From contig JALNYP010000075.1 in assembly GCA_023229795.1 (NCBI GenBank), positions 1-16,275 of the forward strand: DNA of 16,275 nucleotides, given 5' to 3'. The notes below the pieces were generated by a model. That model worked only from the letters and a program-made list of their open reading frames with translations. It was not told the DNA's origin and did no database searches. Shown piece after piece: positions 12,911 through 16,275 of the stretch. Source of the DNA: Syntrophobacterales bacterium. Lineage in GTDB: Bacteria; Desulfobacterota; Desulfobaccia; Desulfobaccales; 0-14-0-80-60-11. Position 1 is the stretch's first letter. Each line of letters starts with the position of its first letter. A program made the translations under genes and the position numbers.

Positions 12911-13534
12911 TTAGGTCTCAGCCTCGGGCTCAGGTGCGGCTTCCACCGCCGCCGGAGCTTCTTCAGCCTCCGGAGCCTCTGCCGCCGCCGGAGCCGCTTC
13001 CGCCGCCGGCTCGGACTCGGCCTTCTTATCCTTCAAGGCCACCAGCACGTTGAGCAGGCCGCGGATGACCGCAGCCAGCACCGACACCAGCGCCGTAGGC
13101 ACGCCCTGCATCACTCCCAGCAGTTGGGACAGCAGTACTTCCCGGGCCGGCAGTTTGCTCAGGGCTTCCAGGTCCTTGGCAGTCAAGGCCCGGCCCCCCA
13201 GGGCCCCCGCCTTGATCTGCAGCATGGGCTTTTCCTGGGCGAACTTGATGAGCACCTTAGTCACCGCCACCGGATCGCCATACCCGAGCGTCAGGGCATT
13301 GGGCCCGGTGAAGTGCGGCATCAGGGGATTCATGGGAGAATCATCGGCCGCCACGCGCCGGAGCAGGGTGTTCTTCACCACCGTGAGCTCCGCGCCGCTC
13401 TCCTGGAGCTGCCGCCGGAGCCGGGTCATATCTTCCACCTTCAGCCCCTTGAAATCCGTCAAGATGCCGATCTGCGACTTCGACACCTTTTCCAGGATTC
13501 CCTGGACAATTTCGGCTTTCTCTTGCTTACGCAC
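12911..13534 (-). CDS. rplJ: Large-subunit ribosomal protein L10 with acidic Ala/Pro/Glu tail
   Basis: L10 anchors the L7/L12 dimers to 23S rRNA at the stalk base. The conserved body fits residues 1-170: N-terminal RNA-binding domain with DFKGLKVEDMTRLRRQL and VVKNTLLRR, then the long C-terminal helix that binds L12 dimers (about 135-168). Residues 171-207 form a low-complexity tail of Ala, Glu and Pro, making the protein about 40 residues longer than E. coli L10 (165). The tail resembles the Ala-rich hinge style of the neighbouring L7/L12. The start is GTG at 13534, with AGGAGG 6 nt upstream. The rplA TAA runs directly into that site (TAAAGGAGG), so the genes are 12 nt apart and there is no room for the long rplJ leader by which L10-L12 autoregulates in E. 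coli. Confidence 0.97.
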   Translation of the reverse strand: MRKQEKAEIVQGILEKVSKSQIGILTDFKGLKVEDMTRLRRQLQESGAELTVVKNTLLRRVAADDSPMNPLMPHFTGPNALTLGYGDPVAVTKVLIKFAQEKPMLQIKAGALGGRALTAKDLEALSKLPAREVLLSQLLGVMQGVPTALVSVLAAVIRGLLNVLVALKDKKAESEPAAEAAPAAAEAPEAEEAPAAVEAAPEPEAET

Positions 13535-13540
13535 CCCACT

Positions 13541-13546
13541 CCTCCT
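13541..13546 (-). promoter_or_regulatory. Ribosome binding site that sets the rplJ GTG start
   Basis: AGGAGG on the minus strand is 6 nt before GTG 13534 and immediately after the rplA TAA stop. The perfect site and spacing support a GTG start for L10. Confidence 0.85.
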
Positions 13547-14257
13547 TTACAACAGGCGAACCAGGTTCTTGACGTCGCTGGTGTCCACGGGAACTCCCGG
13601 CCCCATCGTGGTGCTCACATGAATGCCCTTCATATAGGTGCCTTTGGCGGTCGCCGGCTTCAGGCGCACCAAAGAATCCATCAAAGCTGCCAGGTTTTGC
13701 AGGAGTTTGTCGGCGCCGAAGGACACCTTGCCCACCGGGGCATGAATGACCCCGGCCCGGTCCACCCGAAACTCCACCTTGCCGCCTTTGAGCTCGTTCA
13801 CCGCTTTGGCCACCTCAAAGGTGACGGTCCCGACCTTGACGTTGGGCATCAGGCCCCGGGGGCCCAGAATCTTGCCGATCTTGCCCACTGCGCCCATGAG
13901 ATCCGGGGTAGCCACGGCTTTATCGAATTCCATCCAGCCGCCCTTGATGCGCTCGATGAGGTCTTCGGCCCCGACGTGGTCGGCACCCGCGTCCATCGCC
14001 TCTTTTTCCTTTTCGCCTTTGGCGAACACCAGGACCCGCACGGTCTTTCCCAGCCCATTCGGCAGGACCACCGCACCCCGGACCATCTGGTCGGCGTGCC
14101 GCGGATTCACTCCCAGAGCCACCGCGATCTCCACGGTTTCGTCAAACTTGCTGGAGGCTGCCTCCAGAGATAGCTTGACCGCGTCCTGGAAGAGATAGCG
14201 CTGATTGCGGTCCACCTTAGCGGCGGCCTCCCGATATCGTTTGCCATGTTTGGCCAT
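13547..14257 (-). CDS. rplA: Large-subunit ribosomal protein L1
   Basis: L1 binds 23S rRNA at the flexible L1 stalk, helps E-site tRNA release, and in many bacteria represses its own operon by binding a mimic of its rRNA site. The 236-residue product has normal length, from MAKHGKRYREAAAKV to the C-terminal DTSDVKNLVRLL. Conserved landmarks include KIGKILGPRGLMPN at 126-139 and the GTYMKGIHVSTTMGPG segment near the end. The loop usually written MPNPK reads MPNVK here (Val140). The start is ATG at 14257, with AGGGAG 10 nt upstream; a GTG three codons earlier overlaps the ribosome site and is rejected. It lies 60 nt after rplK and 12 nt before rplJ, so the genes are co-transcribed. Confidence 0.98.
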   Translation of the reverse strand: MAKHGKRYREAAAKVDRNQRYLFQDAVKLSLEAASSKFDETVEIAVALGVNPRHADQMVRGAVVLPNGLGKTVRVLVFAKGEKEKEAMDAGADHVGAEDLIERIKGGWMEFDKAVATPDLMGAVGKIGKILGPRGLMPNVKVGTVTFEVAKAVNELKGGKVEFRVDRAGVIHAPVGKVSFGADKLLQNLAALMDSLVRLKPATAKGTYMKGIHVSTTMGPGVPVDTSDVKNLVRLL

Positions 14258-14267
14258 CGGTATCACT

Positions 14268-14273
14268 CTCCCT
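14268..14273 (-). promoter_or_regulatory. Ribosome binding site that sets the rplA start
   Basis: AGGGAG on the minus strand is 10 nt before ATG 14257. A GTG at 14264-14266 is adjacent to this site and would have almost no spacing, so the ATG, which also matches the L1 family N-terminus, is preferred. Confidence 0.7.
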
Positions 14274-14317
14274 TGTTGGTTCTTAAATCCTGAGCGGTAG
14301 GCGACCCGGCGGGTCCC

Positions 14318-14743
14318 CTACTCGACAATCTCGATGCCCATGCTCCGGGCGGTCCCGGCGATGCTGTGCATGGCATTTTCCAGGCTGGTGGTATTCAAGT
14401 CGGGCATCTTCTGCTTGGCGATCTCTTCCAGTTGCGTCCGGGTGATCTGCCCCGCCTTCTCCCGGCTGGGCTCCTTGGCGCCCTTAGCAATCTGGGCCAT
14501 CTGCTTGAGCAGCACCGACGCTGGCGGCGTCTTGGTCACAAACGTGAAGGAGCGATCGGCAAACACGGTGATCAACACCGGGATGATAGTCCCTTCCTGG
14601 CCCGCGGTCTTGGCGTTATAACTCTTGCAGAATTCCATGATGTTGACCCCATGCTGGCCCAAGGCCGGGCCGATGGGCGGGGACGGGTTCGCCTGCCCCG
14701 CGGGAATCTGCAATTTGATCTGGGCGATTACTTTTTTAGCCAT
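14318..14743 (-). CDS. rplK: Large-subunit ribosomal protein L11
   Basis: L11 binds the GTPase-associated centre of 23S rRNA together with L10-L12, contacts EF-G, and is needed for RelA activation and thiostrepton sensitivity. The 141-residue protein is full length. The N-terminal domain has the Pro-rich NPSPPIGPALG segment (19-29) where thiostrepton and EF-G act, then GVNIMEFCKSYNAKT; the C-terminal RNA-binding domain ends in SIAGTARSMGIEIVE. ATG at 14743 has AAGGA about 8-10 nt upstream. An 85-nt gap separates it from nusG, most of it taken up by an inverted-repeat element, and a 60-nt gap leads to rplA, with a short palindrome GACCC-GGC-GGGTC near the stop. Confidence 0.98.
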   Translation of the reverse strand: MAKKVIAQIKLQIPAGQANPSPPIGPALGQHGVNIMEFCKSYNAKTAGQEGTIIPVLITVFADRSFTFVTKTPPASVLLKQMAQIAKGAKEPSREKAGQITRTQLEEIAKQKMPDLNTTSLENAMHSIAGTARSMGIEIVE

Positions 14744-14762
14744 TGATTACTTCCTTCTTTAA

Positions 14763-14824
14763 GCGTCTTTGCGCCTTCGCGTCTTTGCGTGAGTTACTCT
14801 CGCCAAGGCGCCAAGACGCAAAGC
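14763..14824 (-). repeat. Imperfect hairpin repeat between nusG and rplK
   Basis: Plus-strand 14763-14793 and 14799-14824 form long imperfect complementary arms around a 5-nt centre (TTACT). The left arm contains the 10-mer GCGTCTTTGC twice (14763-14772 and 14779-14788), separated by GCCTTC; the right arm carries the related inverted word AAGACGCAAAG. In the mRNA the arms should fold into a strong stem with a few mismatches and bulges. After the 3' arm come TTAAAGAAGG and the rplK ribosome site, not a U-run, so an intrinsic terminator is unlikely. The sequence resembles dispersed GCAAAGACGC-type repeats I associate with environmental bacteria; that link is from memory. Confidence 0.75.
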
Positions 14825-14828
14825 CAAG

Positions 14829-15359
14829 CTAAATTTTCTCCAACTGGGTAAATTCCAACTCCACCGGCGTCGGCCGCCCGAAGACGCTGATCATCACCCG
14901 CACCCGGCCGCGATCCGGCTTCACTTCGTCCACCACCCCGGTAAAATTGGTAAAGGGGCCGTCGGTCACCTGGACCTTGTCCCCCTGCTCGAACCTGATC
15001 TTGGGCTTGGGCCTGAGCACCCCTTCCTGCATCTGGGCGATGATCTTGGCGGCGTCTTCTTCGGGGATCGCCACCGGCTCTTCTTTGCTGCCCACGAAGC
15101 CCGTCACCTTGGGGGTGTCCTTCACCAGGTGCCAGGAATCGTCGGTCAACTCCATGTGCACCAGGACGTAGCCCGGGTAGAATTTCCGGGAGGAAAGCTT
15201 GCGCTCCCCCTTGACCATCTCCTCTACCGTCTCCGTGGGCACCAGAACCTGGTCCACCAGGTCTTCCAGGCCCCGGGACCGGGCTCGCTCCATGATGGCG
15301 TTCTTCACCTTCTGCTCAAAGCCCGAATAGGTATGGATGATGTACCACTGTTTGGCCAC
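14829..15359 (-). CDS. nusG: Transcription termination/antitermination factor NusG, GTG start
   Basis: NusG binds the RNA polymerase clamp, suppresses pausing, and couples transcription to ribosomes (through S10) and to Rho. The 176-residue protein is the common bacterial length. The N-terminal NGN domain covers about 1-115 (WYIIHTYSGFEQKVKNAI; RKFYPGYVLVHMEL at 59-71). The C-terminal KOW domain covers about 125-176, with GDKVQVTDGPFTNFTGVVDE. The start is GTG at 15359, preceded by AAGGGCAAGG; the first residues match the family start, so no other codon is needed. It lies 17 nt after secE, the near-universal secE-nusG pair, and 85 nt before rplK. Confidence 0.98.
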   Translation of the reverse strand: MAKQWYIIHTYSGFEQKVKNAIMERARSRGLEDLVDQVLVPTETVEEMVKGERKLSSRKFYPGYVLVHMELTDDSWHLVKDTPKVTGFVGSKEEPVAIPEEDAAKIIAQMQEGVLRPKPKIRFEQGDKVQVTDGPFTNFTGVVDEVKPDRGRVRVMISVFGRPTPVELEFTQLEKI

Positions 15360-15376
15360 GGCCTTGCCCTTTTATC

Positions 15377-15697
15377 TCAGTGCACGAAGAAACGAACGAA
15401 ATGGGACAGCACGAAATCCACCAGTCCCAGGTAACCTGCGATGAAAAACACCAGCACCAGGACCACGCCCGTCGTCCCCAGCGTCTCTTTACGGTTGGGC
15501 CAGGTGGTTTTCTTGAGTTCCTGAATCGCTTCCAGGACAAAATTTTTGCTCTGGGCCCAATACTGCTTGACCGGCGGCACCTTGCTGAACCAGCCGGGAC
15601 GCGCTTTCCCCGCCTTCAGTTTGACTACCTGACCCCGGGGAGCATCAATGCCGTTTTCTTTCTGGTTCGCTTTGGGCTTCGTCTTGATCTTTTTCAT
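15377..15697 (-). CDS. secE: Preprotein translocase subunit SecE
   Basis: SecE clamps the two halves of SecY in the SecYEG protein-conducting channel of the inner membrane. The 106-residue protein is the short single-span type. Residues 1-45 are a polar, Lys-rich cytosolic leader that is poorly conserved in the family. Residues about 46-72 form the amphipathic surface helix with the signature ELKKTTWPNRKET (60-72). One transmembrane segment follows at about 76-98 (GVVLVLVFFIAGYLGLVDFV). ATG at 15697 has only a weak AGAGTG upstream. It is separated from tRNA-Trp by 203 nt and is followed after 17 nt by nusG. Confidence 0.97.
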   Translation of the reverse strand: MKKIKTKPKANQKENGIDAPRGQVVKLKAGKARPGWFSKVPPVKQYWAQSKNFVLEAIQELKKTTWPNRKETLGTTGVVLVLVFFIAGYLGLVDFVLSHFVRFFVH

Positions 15698-15900
15698 ACC
15701 GGTTTCACTCTACTGTTCCCCGTGGCACGACAGGACCCGCCCGACCCCGACAGCGCCCGCTGGCGGCAAGGACAGATCCAGACTGGTTCGCTGGTAACCC
15801 TGGAACACCTCGATTGCGGCACTTCAAGGAGAGAATCTTGGTACGCGGTTAGATGGCGATAACTTCCCAACCGACTCCTTGGTCCCATGTCTCCCATAAC

Positions 15901-15977
15901 TGGCAGGCCAGGAGGGATTCGAACCCCCAACATCCGGTTTTGGAGACCGGCGCTCTAACCGTTCGAGCTACTGGCCT
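15901..15977 (-). tRNA. trnW: tRNA-Trp, anticodon CCA
   Basis: The 77-nt cloverleaf folds completely. The acceptor stem pairs AGGCCAG with CTGGCCT over 7 bp. The D arm is GCTC/GAGC. The anticodon stem is CCGGT/ACCGG around loop CTCCAAA, giving anticodon CCA (plus-strand 15941-15943), which reads UGG. The T arm carries TTCGAAT. The discriminator is G73, as expected for tRNA-Trp, and the 3' CCA is encoded. It starts 10 nt after the rpmG stop and has no evident promoter or terminator of its own, so it is probably cut from the tuf-rpmG-secE transcript. The position between tuf/rpmG and secE is seen in many bacteria. Confidence 0.98.
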
Positions 15978-15987
15978 GTCTTCTCCC

Positions 15988-16137
15988 CTACTTGCTTTCT
16001 CGATGAAGGGTATGGTCACGACAAAAAGAACAGTACTTTTTAAAGGCAAGCCGATCCGGGGTCCGCCGCTTGTTTTTGGTGGTGGTGTAGTTCCGCCGCT
16101 TGCACTCCGTACAGGCTAAGGTAACGATGTCTCTCAT
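15988..16137 (-). CDS. rpmG: Large-subunit ribosomal protein L33, zinc-ribbon type
   Basis: L33 is a small basic protein near the 50S E site. The 49-residue sequence MRDIVTLACTECKRRNYTTT continues to a C-terminus of HRESK. It has the two CxxC pairs of the zinc-binding (C+) form: Cys9/Cys12 and Cys36/Cys39. The ATG at 16137 is only 4 nt after the TAA of the upstream tuf (TAA TCCT ATG); no good ribosome site is visible in the end of tuf, so L33 is probably made by translational coupling. It ends in TAG, 10 nt before tRNA-Trp. Confidence 0.97.
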   Translation of the reverse strand: MRDIVTLACTECKRRNYTTTKNKRRTPDRLAFKKYCSFCRDHTLHRESK

Positions 16138-16141
16138 AGGA

Positions 16142-16275
16142 TTATTCCACGATCTCGCTCACCACGCCGGCGCCGACCGTACGGCCGCCTTCCCGGATGG
16201 CGAAGCGCAGTTCTTTTTCCAGGGCCACGGGGGTGATCAGGGTCACTACCATGGACACGTTATCCCCGGGCATCA
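16142..16275 (-). CDS. tuf: Elongation factor Tu (upstream copy), only the C-terminal end in window
   Basis: The last 43 codons plus stop of an EF-Tu gene are present; the rest lies beyond the right edge. The visible peptide begins MPGDNVSMVVTLITPVALEK and ends with GGRTVGAGVVSEIVE, the highly conserved end of EF-Tu domain 3. This copy is in the same orientation as the one at 1-798, and the two visible parts do not overlap (codons 1-266 there, last 43 here), so their identity cannot be compared. The TAA stop is 4 nt before rpmG. This tuf-rpmG-trnW-secE arrangement is common in bacteria with two tuf genes. Confidence 0.97.
   Translation of the reverse strand, partial: MPGDNVSMVVTLITPVALEKELRFAIREGGRTVGAGVVSEIVE

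Noticed and set aside
14301..14316. Short palindrome GACCC-GGC-GGGTC after the rplK stop as a terminator
   Set aside because: The stem is only 5 bp with no U-run, so it is at most a weak local structure.
14763..14824. Hairpin between nusG and rplK as an intrinsic terminator
   Set aside because: No U-tract follows the stem; the rplK ribosome site follows instead, and a stop here would cut off the essential downstream genes.
15694..15933. A 79-codon minus-strand open frame running through tRNA-Trp
   Set aside because: It overlaps the tRNA, and its first residues (LGVRIPPGLP) are the typical false translation of a tRNA T arm and acceptor stem.

Overview
This is a bacterial housekeeping locus. 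It is the joined secE-nusG-rplKAJL-rpoBC cluster and the str cluster (rpsL-rpsG-fusA-tuf), and every gene lies on the minus strand, so transcription runs from high to low coordinates. The proteins are full length, with intact catalytic, zinc and GTPase motifs. The DNA is GC-rich and strong AGGAGG-type ribosome sites precede many genes. The gene order, with tuf-rpmG-trnW upstream of secE and a second tuf after fusA, together with protein style, suggests a proteobacterium of the old 'Deltaproteobacteria' (Desulfobacterota-like). That assignment is inference from memory of the families, not from a search.

Layout in transcription order (right to left): the last 43 codons of an upstream tuf copy (16142-16275); rpmG (15988-16137); tRNA-Trp (15901-15977); a 203-nt spacer; secE, nusG, rplK, rplA, rplJ, rplL, rpoB and rpoC; a near-consensus sigma-70 promoter in the 84-nt rpoC-rpsL gap; rpsL, rpsG, fusA; and the first 266 codons of a second tuf (1-798), cut by the window edge. 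Most gaps are 6-60 nt and several stop codons touch or overlap the next ribosome site. I see no intrinsic terminator anywhere, so the cluster could be read as one superoperon, with the promoter before rpsL giving extra str transcription.

Together the genes make the core transcription enzyme (beta, beta'), its elongation factor NusG, part of the Sec translocon (SecE), the ribosomal stalk and L1 arm (L11, L1, L10, L7/L12), decoding-site and head proteins of the small subunit (S12, S7), L33, one tRNA, and both translational GTPases (EF-G, EF-Tu).

I found no accessory, defence, mobile-gene or CRISPR content and no evidence of an undescribed protein system. The points worth a second look are non-coding: two inverted-repeat elements inside the operon (3411-3493 and 14763-14824), the internal promoter, a TTG start for fusA without a clear ribosome site, the long acidic Ala/Pro/Glu tail on L10 with no leader before rplJ, and the duplicated tuf genes bracketing the cluster. 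No stretch above 300 bases lacks a gene; the largest gap is 15698-15900.
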